Origin: JAEUOS01 sp965279115
GTDB taxonomy: Bacteria; Pseudomonadota; Gammaproteobacteria; Burkholderiales; JAEUOS01
Direction of reading: 5' to 3'
Assembly (NCBI GenBank): GCA_965279115.1
Contig: OZ257137.1
Coordinates: 5,766,001 to 5,830,000, forward strand
Length of the DNA: 64,000 bases
Shown here: positions 49,203 to 57,844 of the stretch, piece by piece
How positions within the stretch are numbered: position 1 is the stretch's first letter
Layout: every line of letters starts with the position of its first letter
Translations under genes and position numbers: made by a program
The notes under the pieces: model-generated
Seen by the model: only the letters and a program-made list of their open reading frames with translations
What the model was told of the DNA's origin: nothing
The model's database searches: none

Positions 49203-50123
49203 GTGACCTGGGGACTTTTCCTGACGCAGGTGCTAAATGGCCTGCAACTGGGCGTGTTGCTGTTCCTGCTCGCGGCCGGGCTGACGCTGGTTTTCGGAAT
49301 CATGAACTTCGTCAATCTGGCGCACGGCTCGCTCTACATGATGGGGGCCTATTTTGGCGCCGCCGGGTTTGCCGCGACCGGTTCATTTTTCGCCGCAGGC
49401 GCGATCGCGATTGCCGGCACCCTGGTTTTGGGTCTGCTCATCGAGCGCGTCGCGCTTGTACGGCTCTATTCGCGGGATCATCTCGACCAGGTGCTGGCCA
49501 CATTCGGCCTTATCCTTGTGTTCAACGAGGTGGTGCGCTATGTGTGGGGCCCATCCTCGATTTACATGAATGCACCGGAGGCCCTTTCGGGGCAGGTTGC
49601 CCTGTTCGGACTGAGCTATCCCTCGTATCGTTTCGCGATCATCGCTGCCGGGCTGGCGGTGGCCGCAGGCCTGTACTTGCTGATCAACAAGACCCGGCTT
49701 GGCATGCTCATCCGCGCCGGCGCCTCTAACGCCGAGATGGTCTCGGCGCTCGGCGTGGATATCAAGTTTCTCAATACCATGGTGTTCGCCATGGGAGCCG
49801 GGCTCGCGGGTCTGGCGGGACTCATGGCGGGCCCGATCCTTTCTGTCCAGCCGGGCATGGGCGAACCGGTGCTTATTCTGACCCTTGTGGTCATCGTGAC
49901 AGGCGGCATCGGTTCCATTCGCGGCGCCTTTTACGGCGCGCTCATCGTGGGCCTGGTTGACACGGTGGGCCGCGCCTTCCTGCCCATATTGCTGCAGTTG
50001 ACCATTGAGCGTTCCATAGCGCAGGCGGCCGGCCCGGCCATAGCCTCGATGTTGATCTACCTGCTGATGGCGGTGGTGCTGGCACTGCGCCCGCAGGGAC
50101 TTTTCCCGGTGCGGCATGGTTGA
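49203..50123 (+). CDS. livH: ABC transporter permease LivH
   Basis: 306-residue membrane protein with about eight hydrophobic helices. It has LivH motifs: VFGIMNFVNLAHGSLYMMGAY near residue 28–45 and GLVVANAGHG-free C-terminal core with ILTLVVIVTGGIGSIRGAF near 222–240. It forms the transmembrane channel with LivM. Start is GTG 49203; another GTG lies two bases earlier out of frame. It overlaps livM by 8 bases. Confidence 0.93.
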   Translation: MTWGLFLTQVLNGLQLGVLLFLLAAGLTLVFGIMNFVNLAHGSLYMMGAYFGAAGFAATGSFFAAGAIAIAGTLVLGLLIERVALVRLYSRDHLDQVLATFGLILVFNEVVRYVWGPSSIYMNAPEALSGQVALFGLSYPSYRFAIIAAGLAVAAGLYLLINKTRLGMLIRAGASNAEMVSALGVDIKFLNTMVFAMGAGLAGLAGLMAGPILSVQPGMGEPVLILTLVVIVTGGIGSIRGAFYGALIVGLVDTVGRAFLPILLQLTIERSIAQAAGPAIASMLIYLLMAVVLALRPQGLFPVRHG

Positions 50124-51096
50124 TTTTCGCAGCGCTAGATTCTGGATTCCGGCGTTGGTCCTGGCGGGCTTTGCGCTGCTGCCCGTATACGCCAGCCTTT
50201 CCGGCCAGAGCTTCTACGTGACGCTTTTTTCGCGCATCCTGATCTACGCTCTCGCCGGGGTCGCGCTCAATTTCGTCCTCGGATTCGGCGGGCTGGTCAG
50301 TTTCGGCCATGCCCTGTATATGGGCCTTGGTGCGTACGCGGTAGGGATCCTGTCATACCATGGCGTTGCCAACGGCTGGATACACCTGGCAGCGGCGCTT
50401 TTCGTTGGTGGCGTTTTCGCAGCGATTATCGGAGCTGTGGTTGTGCGCACCGGAGGCATGACCTTCATCATGATCACGCTGGCATTCGCGCAGATGGGCT
50501 ACTTTCTCGCGGTAAGCCTCAAGCAATACGGCGGCGACGACGGTCTGACCATCGATTCCCGCAGCGCGATGGGGCTGGTCGATTTCGGCAACAACACAGT
50601 GCTCTACTACGCGATCCTGGTCACGCTGGTGGCGGCATTGTGGTTGTTCAACCGGATCCTCGGCGCGCGCTTCGGGTTTGTCCTGAAAGGGACGAAATCG
50701 AACGAGCGGCGCATGCTCGCCCTCGGTTTTCCGACCATTCGCTACAAGCTGTCGGCTTATGTAATTTCCGCAATGGTGTGCACATTGGCGGGATTTTTCC
50801 TGGCGAATTTCACAAAGTTCGCCTCGCCGTCCTACATGCAGTGGAGTGTCTCCGGAGAATTGATTGTGATCGTCGTACTCGGCGGCATGGGAACCCTTTT
50901 CGGCCCGGTAGTCGGCGCCATCGTGCTTCTGTTGCTTGAGGAAATCCTGCAGGGCTGGAAGCCGGGCCTCTATCCCCCGTTCGAGGAGGTTGTCAACAAA
51001 CACTGGCAATTGTTCATCGGGCTTTTCGTGATACTCGTGGTGTTGTACGCCAAGCGGGGGCTGTACGGCTACTTTGCCGAGGCAAGGCGGGAATGA
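50116..51096 (+). CDS. livM: ABC transporter permease LivM
   Basis: 326-residue membrane protein with about nine hydrophobic helices. Family blocks are ALAGVALNFVLGFGGLVSFGHA near 46–67 (written in part) and VVLGGMGTLFGPVVGA near 255. Its partner is LivH, whose gene it overlaps by 8 bases; its stop overlaps livG (ATGA). Shared operon logic and lengths are normal. Confidence 0.93.
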   Translation: MVDFRSARFWIPALVLAGFALLPVYASLSGQSFYVTLFSRILIYALAGVALNFVLGFGGLVSFGHALYMGLGAYAVGILSYHGVANGWIHLAAALFVGGVFAAIIGAVVVRTGGMTFIMITLAFAQMGYFLAVSLKQYGGDDGLTIDSRSAMGLVDFGNNTVLYYAILVTLVAALWLFNRILGARFGFVLKGTKSNERRMLALGFPTIRYKLSAYVISAMVCTLAGFFLANFTKFASPSYMQWSVSGELIVIVVLGGMGTLFGPVVGAIVLLLLEEILQGWKPGLYPPFEEVVNKHWQLFIGLFVILVVLYAKRGLYGYFAEARRE

Positions 51097-51845
51097 GCGC
51101 CATCCTTGAGGTACAGGGGCTGGTAAAGCGCTTCGGTGGCCTTACCGCCACGGATCACGTCAGTTTCGACGTCAGGCATGGCGAGGTACACGCCATCATT
51201 GGGCCCAATGGAGCGGGAAAGACGACCCTCATATCGCAACTGGCCGGCGAGTTGCGCCCCGATGAAGGTCGGATTACGTTTGAAGGGCGCAACATGTCGG
51301 GTACTGGCGTTCCGCAACGAGCGCTTGCCGGGCTGGGGCGGTCTTACCAGATCAGCCAGATCTTTCGCGAATTCACCGCGCTCCAGAACGTGATGCTTGC
51401 CGTCCAGGCGCACGCGGGACACAGCTTTTCGTTCATGAAGCAGGTCGCCAGTGATGCCGCACTTCACGTGCCCGCGATGGCGGCGTTGCGGCAAGTCGGA
51501 CTTGAAGGGCGCGCTCAAGCCCTGGTTTCTTCGATGGCCCACGGGGAGCACCGTCAACTCGAACTCGCGATGACACTGGCCTGCAAGCCACGCGCACTCC
51601 TGCTCGATGAGCCGATGGCGGGCATGAGCCAGAAGGAGTCGGAGGAAATGGTCGCCCTGATCCGCTCGCTAAAGGGACATTACGGCATCATCCTGGTCGA
51701 ACACGACATGGACGCCGTTTTCGCCCTGGCGGACCGGATCTCGGTGCTGGTCTACGGGCGGATCATTGTCACCGGTGCCCCGGACGAGATCCGCACCAAC
51801 CAGGCGGTGCGGGATGCCTATCTGGGTGACGAGGAGGCGGCATGA
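51093..51845 (+). CDS. livG: ABC transporter ATP-binding protein LivG
   Basis: 250-residue ATPase. Walker A is GPNGAGKTT (about 37–45), Walker B ALLLDEPMAGM, and the D-loop/switch ends LVEHDMDAVF. The signature is MAHGEHRQLELA rather than LSGGQ, a variant regularly seen in this Liv-like subgroup. Drives import with LivF. Start overlaps livM and its stop overlaps livF. Confidence 0.94.
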   Translation: MSAILEVQGLVKRFGGLTATDHVSFDVRHGEVHAIIGPNGAGKTTLISQLAGELRPDEGRITFEGRNMSGTGVPQRALAGLGRSYQISQIFREFTALQNVMLAVQAHAGHSFSFMKQVASDAALHVPAMAALRQVGLEGRAQALVSSMAHGEHRQLELAMTLACKPRALLLDEPMAGMSQKESEEMVALIRSLKGHYGIILVEHDMDAVFALADRISVLVYGRIIVTGAPDEIRTNQAVRDAYLGDEEAA

Positions 51846-52555
51846 GCGAAGTCCTCCTGGAGGTCACGGACGTTGAAACCTATTATGGATCGAGCCAGGC
51901 ATTGTTCGGGATGTCGTTTTCGGTCCGGCAAGGCGAATTCACCACACTGATCGGCCGCAATGGCATGGGCAAGACGACCACGGTCAAAAGCATCATGGGC
52001 CTGTTGCGCCCACGTGGTGGCAGGGTCTCGTTTGGCGGACGTGAATTGCGCGCAATGCCCGCTTACCGCGTGGCGCAACTCGGTCTTGGCCTGGTGCCGG
52101 AAGGACGGCAGGTCTTTCCCAACCTTTCAGTCAAGGAAAACCTTGTCGCCACCGCCAACAACCGCGCCCAGGCAGCCGATCCGTGGAACCTGGACAAGGT
52201 TTATGCGCTTTTTCCGCGCTTGCGGGAAAGGGAGCGCAACCTGGGCGCGAACCTCTCCGGCGGCGAGCAGCAGATGCTGGCGATCGGCAGAGCCTTGATG
52301 ACCAACCCGCGCCTGCTCATACTCGACGAGGCTACGGAAGGGCTCGCCCCGTTGATCCGCCAGGAAATCTGGGATTGTCTGGCGGGGCTGAAGAGGGCAG
52401 GGCAGACCATCATCGTGATCGACAAGAACATCGCTTCGCTGCTCAAACTCGCGGATAACCACCACATCGTCGAAAAGGGGCAGGTTGTCTGGAGCGGCAG
52501 TTCCGCAAGCCTGCGGGAACAGCCGGGGCTATTGCACAAGTACGTAGGCGTGTAG
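51842..52555 (+). CDS. livF: ABC transporter ATP-binding protein LivF
   Basis: 237-residue ATPase. Walker A is GRNGMGKTT near residue 38, the signature LSGGEQQMLAIGRAL near 138, Walker B LLILDEATEGLAP; the canonical LivF feature EGLAP is present. The switch region reads IVIDKNIASLL where most family members have VEQN, a small deviation. Overlaps livG by ATGA. Confidence 0.94.
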   Translation: MSEVLLEVTDVETYYGSSQALFGMSFSVRQGEFTTLIGRNGMGKTTTVKSIMGLLRPRGGRVSFGGRELRAMPAYRVAQLGLGLVPEGRQVFPNLSVKENLVATANNRAQAADPWNLDKVYALFPRLRERERNLGANLSGGEQQMLAIGRALMTNPRLLILDEATEGLAPLIRQEIWDCLAGLKRAGQTIIVIDKNIASLLKLADNHHIVEKGQVVWSGSSASLREQPGLLHKYVGV

Positions 52556-52595
52556 TCAGGCGATTGAACGAAAAACCAAAAGTGAGGAGATGCAC

Positions 52596-53687
52596 ATGAT
52601 GAAACGCAGAAAATTCCTGCAACAGGGCGGAATCGGCGCCGTGCTTGCGGCCGGGGCCGCCCCCGCAATTGCGCAGTCAATGCCGGAGGTGCGTTGGCGC
52701 CTTGCGTCGAGCTACCCGAAGAATCTGGATACGCTGATCGGCGCGGTCGACCTGGTTTCGCGGCGTGTCGCAGAACTGACAGGCAACAAATTCCAGATCA
52801 AGGTTTTCGGACCAGGTGAGATCGTTCCCGCGCTCCAGGTCCTCGATGCGGTGCAGAACGCCACCGTTGAATGCGGTCAGTCCGCCAGCTATTTTTATAT
52901 TGGCAAGAACCCCGCGTTCGGTTTTGGCACGGCACTTCCGTTTGGACTCAATACGCGCCAGCAAAATGCCTGGCTGACCCTGGGAGGGGGCGTAGAGGCG
53001 ATGAACGAGTTCTATCGGGCCTACAACGTCATGGGAATTCCGGTCGGCAACACCGGCGCGCAGATGGGCGGCTGGTATCGCAAGGAGATCAAGACCCTGG
53101 CCGACCTCAAGGGCCTGAAAATGCGCATTGGCGGGCTGGGCGGCATGGTGCTGGCGAAACTGGGGCTTGTACCGCAACAGATCGCGGGAGGTGACCTTTT
53201 TCCCGCTCTCGAAAAGGGCGTAATCGATGCGGCGGAATGGGTGGCGCCCTACGATGACGAGCGGCTCGGACTGCACAAGGTGGCAAAGTATTACTACTAC
53301 CCCGGATGGTGGGAAGGCTCGGCCACACTGACGCTTTTTGTAGGGCTGAAGGCCTATGAAGCGCTGCCCAAGGAATACCAGGCGGCCCTGCAGGCCGCGT
53401 GTTCCGAAGCCAATCAGTGGATGACCGCGAAATACGATGTCGGCAATCCACCTGCCCTCAAGCGCCTGGTTTCCGGGGGCGCGCAATTGCGGCAGTTTCC
53501 CAAGCCGGTTATGGAGGCTTCCTTCAAGGCTGCCAACGAGGTGTACGCCGAGCTTTCCGACAAGAGTCCGGAATTCAAGAAGATCTATGATTCATGGGTG
53601 AAGTTCCGCGACGAACAGATCCTTTGGTTCCGCGTTTGCGAAAACGGCTTCGATAACTTCATGGCGGCGAACAGCCTGCGCAAGTAG
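52596..53687 (+). CDS. TRAP-type (DctP family) substrate-binding protein with Tat signal
   Basis: 363-residue receptor. The N-terminus MMKRRKFLQQGG carries a twin-arginine (RRKFL) signal, cleaved near PAIAQS. The DctP core is recognisable: VRWRLASSYPKNLDTL, LADLKGLKMRIGGLGG with the carboxylate-binding arginine, FPALEKGVIDAAEW, and a YYYYPGWWEG block typical of the keto-/hydroxy-acid (TakP-like) branch. No TRAP membrane genes are near; it follows livF by 40 bases. Start ATG 52596 sits 6 bases after GAGGAG. Confidence 0.9.
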   Translation: MMKRRKFLQQGGIGAVLAAGAAPAIAQSMPEVRWRLASSYPKNLDTLIGAVDLVSRRVAELTGNKFQIKVFGPGEIVPALQVLDAVQNATVECGQSASYFYIGKNPAFGFGTALPFGLNTRQQNAWLTLGGGVEAMNEFYRAYNVMGIPVGNTGAQMGGWYRKEIKTLADLKGLKMRIGGLGGMVLAKLGLVPQQIAGGDLFPALEKGVIDAAEWVAPYDDERLGLHKVAKYYYYPGWWEGSATLTLFVGLKAYEALPKEYQAALQAACSEANQWMTAKYDVGNPPALKRLVSGGAQLRQFPKPVMEASFKAANEVYAELSDKSPEFKKIYDSWVKFRDEQILWFRVCENGFDNFMAANSLRK

Positions 53688-53706
53688 CGGATTGAACGCA
53701 AGGCAT

Positions 53707-53734
53707 GGCACGCGCCATCCCCTTGGCGTGTGCC
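53707..53734. terminator. Hairpin between convergent genes
   Basis: An 11-bp stem (GGCACGCGCCA with TGGCGTGTGCC, one G·T pair) and a six-base loop between the TRAP receptor and the convergent VOC gene; its right end touches the VOC stop codon. It has no T-tract on either strand, so it is at most a weak bidirectional terminator or mRNA 3'-end stabiliser. Confidence 0.5.
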
Positions 53735-54606
53735 TACAGGTTGAAGTTGTGCGGATCGGGTTTGCCGCCCCACATGCAAAGCGAGCGCGGCGCGTTCGGG
53801 AACTGGCGCGGTCGCGGATTGGAATCGGCCGGGATGGCCTTGGCTCCAGCGCAGTATTCGAAGAGCATGCCGTCCGGGCCTTCAAAGTAGACAAATATCG
53901 CGCTTGAGGTCGGCTCGCGGCCGGGCCCGAAGACAACCCGGACGCCGCTGTCTTTCAGGAAGTACCAGTTGCGCATGACGTCATCGAACGTGCCTACCTG
54001 GAACGCGACATGGTGAATGCCGGGCTTGCCGGACTGCATCAATGCGACTCGATGATGTACCTCGTCGAAACGCAACATCGGCGCGACACCTACACGGTCC
54101 GACACACGCGCCCCCAGCACACTGGTCCAGAAGGCCTCGTCGCGCGCGGGGTCGGAACTGCGCAGGCCGACATGCGCCAATCCGTCAACCCCCGCCGGTC
54201 GTGGCGGCAAGAACGGCGCGTCGGAATCCCGGGCCGGAACGACAATCTCGATCTGGTTGCCACTCGGGTCGCGCAGTTTGAGCATCGCCGACACGTTGCG
54301 CAGGGCGCATTCGTCGCGGGTACCCATTTTCGGCTCAATGCCGAGCGCATCCAGTCGCCGGGCCTCGGCCTTCAGTGCGTTGGCGTCCGCTGTTTCGAAG
54401 CCGACCGCCTGTGTCACATCTTGCCCTTCGCTGTAAACAAGCGCATGGTGGCGCGAGTCGCCGCGAAAGTAGGCTGCGCGGCTTCCTGGCACCGTGCCGA
54501 TGCGCCCGACTTCCTGCAACCCGGCAATACGCGTGGCGAAACCCGCAGCGGCATCCAGGTCGGATGTCCCAAGCCGCACATAACGGATATTGGCGACAGC
54601 AAGCAT
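53734..54606 (-). CDS. VOC-family extradiol-dioxygenase-like protein
   Basis: 290-residue two-domain vicinal-oxygen-chelate protein. N-terminal domain (about 1–125) starts NIRYVRLGTSDLDAAAGF; the C-terminal domain carries the likely iron ligands His in GLAHVGLRS (near 145), His in IHHVAFQVG (near 200) and Glu in MLFEYCAG (near 250). That pattern fits type I extradiol dioxygenases such as catechol 2,3-dioxygenase. The substrate is unknown; a glyoxalase-like role is possible. Its ATG abuts the stop of the DUF1330 gene, forming a two-gene unit. Confidence 0.85.
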   Translation of the reverse strand: MLAVANIRYVRLGTSDLDAAAGFATRIAGLQEVGRIGTVPGSRAAYFRGDSRHHALVYSEGQDVTQAVGFETADANALKAEARRLDALGIEPKMGTRDECALRNVSAMLKLRDPSGNQIEIVVPARDSDAPFLPPRPAGVDGLAHVGLRSSDPARDEAFWTSVLGARVSDRVGVAPMLRFDEVHHRVALMQSGKPGIHHVAFQVGTFDDVMRNWYFLKDSGVRVVFGPGREPTSSAIFVYFEGPDGMLFEYCAGAKAIPADSNPRPRQFPNAPRSLCMWGGKPDPHNFNL

Positions 54607-54891
54607 TCAGGCGCTAACCGCTACCATTGTGAATACGGCCGCGTTCTCCCGCGCGGCACGCGCAGCGCGGTACTCCGGGGAATCGTAGAAGCGCTTGGCG
54701 GTATCTAGATCCGCATACTCGACGATTACGACCCGATTTGCCACCAGATCGCCCTCGAGCAATGCGGTTTCACCGCCGCGCGCGAGAAACTTGCCACCGT
54801 ATTTTGCCGTGGCAATACCGGCCAGTCGGCGATATTCCTCGTACTGCTGTGGATTGGTCACGTTGATTGTTGCGATAACATAAGCAGGCAC
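54607..54891 (-). CDS. DUF1330 domain-containing protein
   Basis: 94-residue small protein of the DUF1330 dimeric alpha+beta-barrel family. It starts PAYVIATINVTNPQQYEEY; later YGGKFLARGG, VIVEYADLDTAKRFYDSPEY and the Ala-rich end are typical. The function is not established; members often sit beside ring-cleavage or small-molecule genes. Start is GTG 54891; an ATG is not available in frame. Immediately precedes the VOC gene in transcription. Confidence 0.88.
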   Translation of the reverse strand: MPAYVIATINVTNPQQYEEYRRLAGIATAKYGGKFLARGGETALLEGDLVANRVVIVEYADLDTAKRFYDSPEYRAARAARENAAVFTMVAVSA

Positions 54892-54927
54892 GCGGATATC
54901 CTCGTCGCGATCAGACAGATGATGATC

Positions 54928-54956
54928 GGGCGGGTTGAGGAACGTCTAACCCTCCC
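54928..54956. promoter_or_regulatory. Inverted repeat in DUF1330/dienelactone-hydrolase divergent gap
   Basis: GGGCGGGTT pairs with AACCCTCCC (one mismatch) across an 11-base spacer, between the divergent DUF1330 and dienelactone-hydrolase genes. It could be an operator shared by both. No regulator is adjacent. Confidence 0.3.
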
Positions 54957-55003
54957 GGCCGCCGCATTTCACCACGTCAAGTTTAACGTTTACGGAGTAC
55001 AAG

Positions 55004-55672
55004 ATGGGACAAATTATCGAGTTGACGGCGGCCGATGGCCATCGCCTGAGCGCATATCGTGCCGAGCCGACAGGAAAGCCGCGCGGCGCCATTGTGGTGA
55101 TCCAGGAGATCTTCGGCGTCAATGACCACATCCGCAAGGTTGCCGATGGTTACGCTGCGGATGGCTACGTTGCAATCGCGCCCGCGCTGTTCGACCGGAT
55201 TCGCCCCGGCATTGAAATAGGCTACTCGATGGCTGAGATCCAGGAGGGATTCGGCTACAAGACAGCGAGCAAGACTGAAGACGCCATGAAGGATATCGAG
55301 GCCGCCGTGAAGGCTGTGGCATCGGCAGGCAAGGTGGGTATCGTGGGGTACTGCTGGGGCGGGTACCTTTCCTGGATGAGTGCGGCCCACGTGCCGGGAT
55401 TGTCCGCTTCCGCGCCTTACTATGGCGGCGGTGTACCCGAGGCCGCCGGCGAGCAGCCGAAATGCCCGGTAATGCTGCATTTTGGCGAGAAGGACAGCTA
55501 CATTCCCATGGAAGGCGTGGCCAAGCTGAAGGCTGCGCACCCGAAACAGACAGTCCATGTCTACGATGCCGATCACGGCTTCAATTGCGACCAGCGCGGG
55601 TCCTGGGACGAACCGTCCGCGACGCTGGCCCGTCAGCGGACTCTCGAGTTTTTCCGCGCCAACATCGGCTGA
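55004..55672 (+). CDS. Dienelactone hydrolase family protein
   Basis: 222-residue alpha/beta-hydrolase. The catalytic triad is Cys117 in GYCWGG, Asp164 in FGEKDSYIP and His191 in DADHGFNC; the family glutamate is in QEIFGV near residue 35. Dienelactone hydrolase opens the lactone ring in chlorocatechol breakdown, but many paralogs act on other esters. Starts at ATG 55004 after GGAG. Divergent from an extradiol-dioxygenase-like pair, hinting at aromatic-compound metabolism, though neither gene set is complete for a pathway. Confidence 0.9.
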   Translation: MGQIIELTAADGHRLSAYRAEPTGKPRGAIVVIQEIFGVNDHIRKVADGYAADGYVAIAPALFDRIRPGIEIGYSMAEIQEGFGYKTASKTEDAMKDIEAAVKAVASAGKVGIVGYCWGGYLSWMSAAHVPGLSASAPYYGGGVPEAAGEQPKCPVMLHFGEKDSYIPMEGVAKLKAAHPKQTVHVYDADHGFNCDQRGSWDEPSATLARQRTLEFFRANIG

Positions 55673-55683
55673 AGGCGCAGCGT

Positions 55684-56691
55684 CTACTCAAGCAGGTCGA
55701 GGGCGCGGGCAACAAACGCCTGCGCTCTCGGCACATCGGTCATTGCTATGAATGCCCCGGCGTTTTCAGCCAACAGGGTGCGCAGCTGGTCAGCCGTCGT
55801 GCACGCCGCAATGCCCTGCACGATCGTTTTGGTCGAATTGCCGGGCAAATCCCGCAGGTAGCTTAGGAGAAAACGCCGGCTGTCCTCGAACGGGGACGGC
55901 GCAGGGGACTTCGATTCGCTGTTGAACAGCGTGCCGAACAAGGAACGCTTCGCCACGCCGGCACGACGCATCATTCCGATACTGATATTGTCACCATTCC
56001 CGGCGGCGCGACGACGCGCCAGTGCGACGAGTCGGTCGCAGGCATCGGTGAGCCCGCGATAGGTTGTCAACGCCGCAAGTTCACGATTGCGGAAGTATGT
56101 CCACAGCCCATCCGAGGCCAGCAACACCGTATCGCCCGCTTCAACGTTTTCCAGACTGCCGAAGGCAAGTTGCGGCGGTTCAGGTCCCCCCAGGCTTGTG
56201 AACAGCTTGCTGCGATCGGGATGCAGCAAAGCCTCCTCCTCGCGAATCTCGCCTTGCTTGACGAGTATTTCCACCAGGGAGTGATCCTCGGTGCGTCCTG
56301 AATACTCGCCATTGCGAAAAACGTAAAGACGGCTGTCGCCGCAGTGCACCCAGTCGATGCGGCTTTTCTGGGCGATCGCGATGACGCAGGTTGAACGTGG
56401 GTCCCGATTCTGCCCCTTCCCGGTGGCCTTCACTTTCTGGTGCGCCGCGGCTACCATGCCTTCAAGCCAGTCGCCCGGCTTGCCGGTGCCGGGCGCGAAG
56501 GCATCGAACATCGGCAGCACGGCGTCCAGCACCGCCTGGGATGCAAGTGCGCCGCCCTTGTGGCCCCCCATGCCATCTGCCAGAACGGCGATGACCACGT
56601 CCTCGTGGCGCGGGTGCGAGGCAAGCGCCACCCTGTCCTGTTGTTCCTTGCGGTCGCCGATATTTTCGGCGCTGGCGAACTCGTAGTTCAT
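55684..56691 (-). CDS. PP2C-type serine/threonine protein phosphatase with C-terminal extension
   Basis: 335-residue protein. The PP2C domain covers about residues 1–245: SAENIGDRKEQQDR, the metal-site ADGMGGHKGG near 38–47, CGDSRLYVFR near 118, and GDNISIGMM near 232. Beyond it about 85 residues form an extra, mostly helical region (SFLFGTLF to LDLLE) not part of standard bacterial PP2C phosphatases. Dephosphorylates Ser/Thr, often in type VI secretion or stress pathways. No kinase gene is near. Divergent from the DUF6352-like gene. Confidence 0.88.
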   Translation of the reverse strand: MNYEFASAENIGDRKEQQDRVALASHPRHEDVVIAVLADGMGGHKGGALASQAVLDAVLPMFDAFAPGTGKPGDWLEGMVAAAHQKVKATGKGQNRDPRSTCVIAIAQKSRIDWVHCGDSRLYVFRNGEYSGRTEDHSLVEILVKQGEIREEEALLHPDRSKLFTSLGGPEPPQLAFGSLENVEAGDTVLLASDGLWTYFRNRELAALTTYRGLTDACDRLVALARRRAAGNGDNISIGMMRRAGVAKRSLFGTLFNSESKSPAPSPFEDSRRFLLSYLRDLPGNSTKTIVQGIAACTTADQLRTLLAENAGAFIAMTDVPRAQAFVARALDLLE

Positions 56692-56794
56692 TTTGTGTAT
56701 TCGCGAGCGTTGGCCGATGTCCCCTCCAGCGGCGTTGCGATACTATACCGCGCCTTCCGGCACCAACCGCCGGACGACTACGGATACCATCAAC

Positions 56795-57844
56795 ATGCCC
56801 GACTTCTGGCGGCATTCCGGCTATCACCTAGCCGACAAGGATGCCGATGGCCGGCTTCTGCCGACGGACGACCTATTGCGGGCATACCTTGCACGGCCGG
56901 AGGTCGCTCCGATCGCGGAGTCCTGCGCCAATGAGCGCGCACTTTTCGAACGCTTGCTGGCCGCGCCGCGGCTGAAAGTAGGCAGCGACGACCTTGCGAT
57001 GCTGGCAGATGCTGACGCGCGTGACAACTATGCGGTCGTGCTTCGATTTCGGGATCACCTCATCGAGACCGGAACCCTCGAGGCAGCTTATCGCGGGCTG
57101 TTTTCCGAGCGATCGGGGCGGACCACAGATTTCGCTTCCCGCGGACTGCCGCCCCTGTTCGCCGACCAGCTGGCGCAGATGATCCTGCGCAGTATTCTTG
57201 ACGATTGCGATCTCCCGCTCCAGCTTCGCGCCGCCGAGTTGTTTTTCCGTGAGCAACGAGCGCATGTCGAGGACGGGCAGGTGCTGCTGGCCGACATCGA
57301 GACCATCGAGGCCAAGGCCGCCATCGCGGCAGAGGCCTCCGGGTTCGGCAATATCGGGCGTCTCCTCGCGCAGGCGCAAACGCCGCTGCGCAAGATCGAG
57401 ATGGATGTCCTAGCCACCGACAATGCGCTTGACTACTGGCAACGCGACGAGCGCCACGACATGGCATTGCAGGTGAACTTCGGGCGCCCGGGCGTGTCCG
57501 CGCTGTGCCACGTGATCGAAAGATGGATCGAGCATTTTTTTGACGTGCGGGTTCGGGTCGAACCGCTGCGCAGCATCGACGGTGCGCGCATGCGCTGGTA
57601 TTGCGGACTCGATGCGACGTCAACCGTGCTGCTGAATGGGATTTATAATGGAGTCGCGCCGGACGAAACGAGCCGGCGGCGCATCCTGTGCATGATGAAG
57701 CTTGACGTCGTCGATAACGGCATCGACACGTCTGCGCCACAAGTCACCGAGGTATACCTATCGCTTGCGATGGATGAGCAAGGCAACGTGCGCATGAAGC
57801 CGCAAAATCTCCTCACCAACCTTCCCTTCGCGCTGCGCGTGTGA
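56795..57844 (+). CDS. DUF6352-like conserved protein
   Basis: 349-residue cytoplasmic protein, mixed alpha/beta, no obvious signal or membrane segment. The N-terminus MPDFWRHSGYHLADKDADGRL and the segment LRAYLARPEVAPIAESC, together with the C-terminal YLSLAMDEQGNVRMKPQNLL-type end, match a family currently labelled DUF6352. The start is ATG 56795; the frame is open 34 codons upstream, in a region that looks non-coding. Function unknown. Its stop overlaps the GTG of the glycosylase gene. Confidence 0.75.
   Translation: MPDFWRHSGYHLADKDADGRLLPTDDLLRAYLARPEVAPIAESCANERALFERLLAAPRLKVGSDDLAMLADADARDNYAVVLRFRDHLIETGTLEAAYRGLFSERSGRTTDFASRGLPPLFADQLAQMILRSILDDCDLPLQLRAAELFFREQRAHVEDGQVLLADIETIEAKAAIAAEASGFGNIGRLLAQAQTPLRKIEMDVLATDNALDYWQRDERHDMALQVNFGRPGVSALCHVIERWIEHFFDVRVRVEPLRSIDGARMRWYCGLDATSTVLLNGIYNGVAPDETSRRRILCMMKLDVVDNGIDTSAPQVTEVYLSLAMDEQGNVRMKPQNLLTNLPFALRV

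Noticed and set aside
51521..51580. LivG signature MAHGEHR instead of LSGGQ as a sign of a dead ATPase
   Set aside because: This variant is common in the Liv-like subgroup and all other ATPase motifs are intact.
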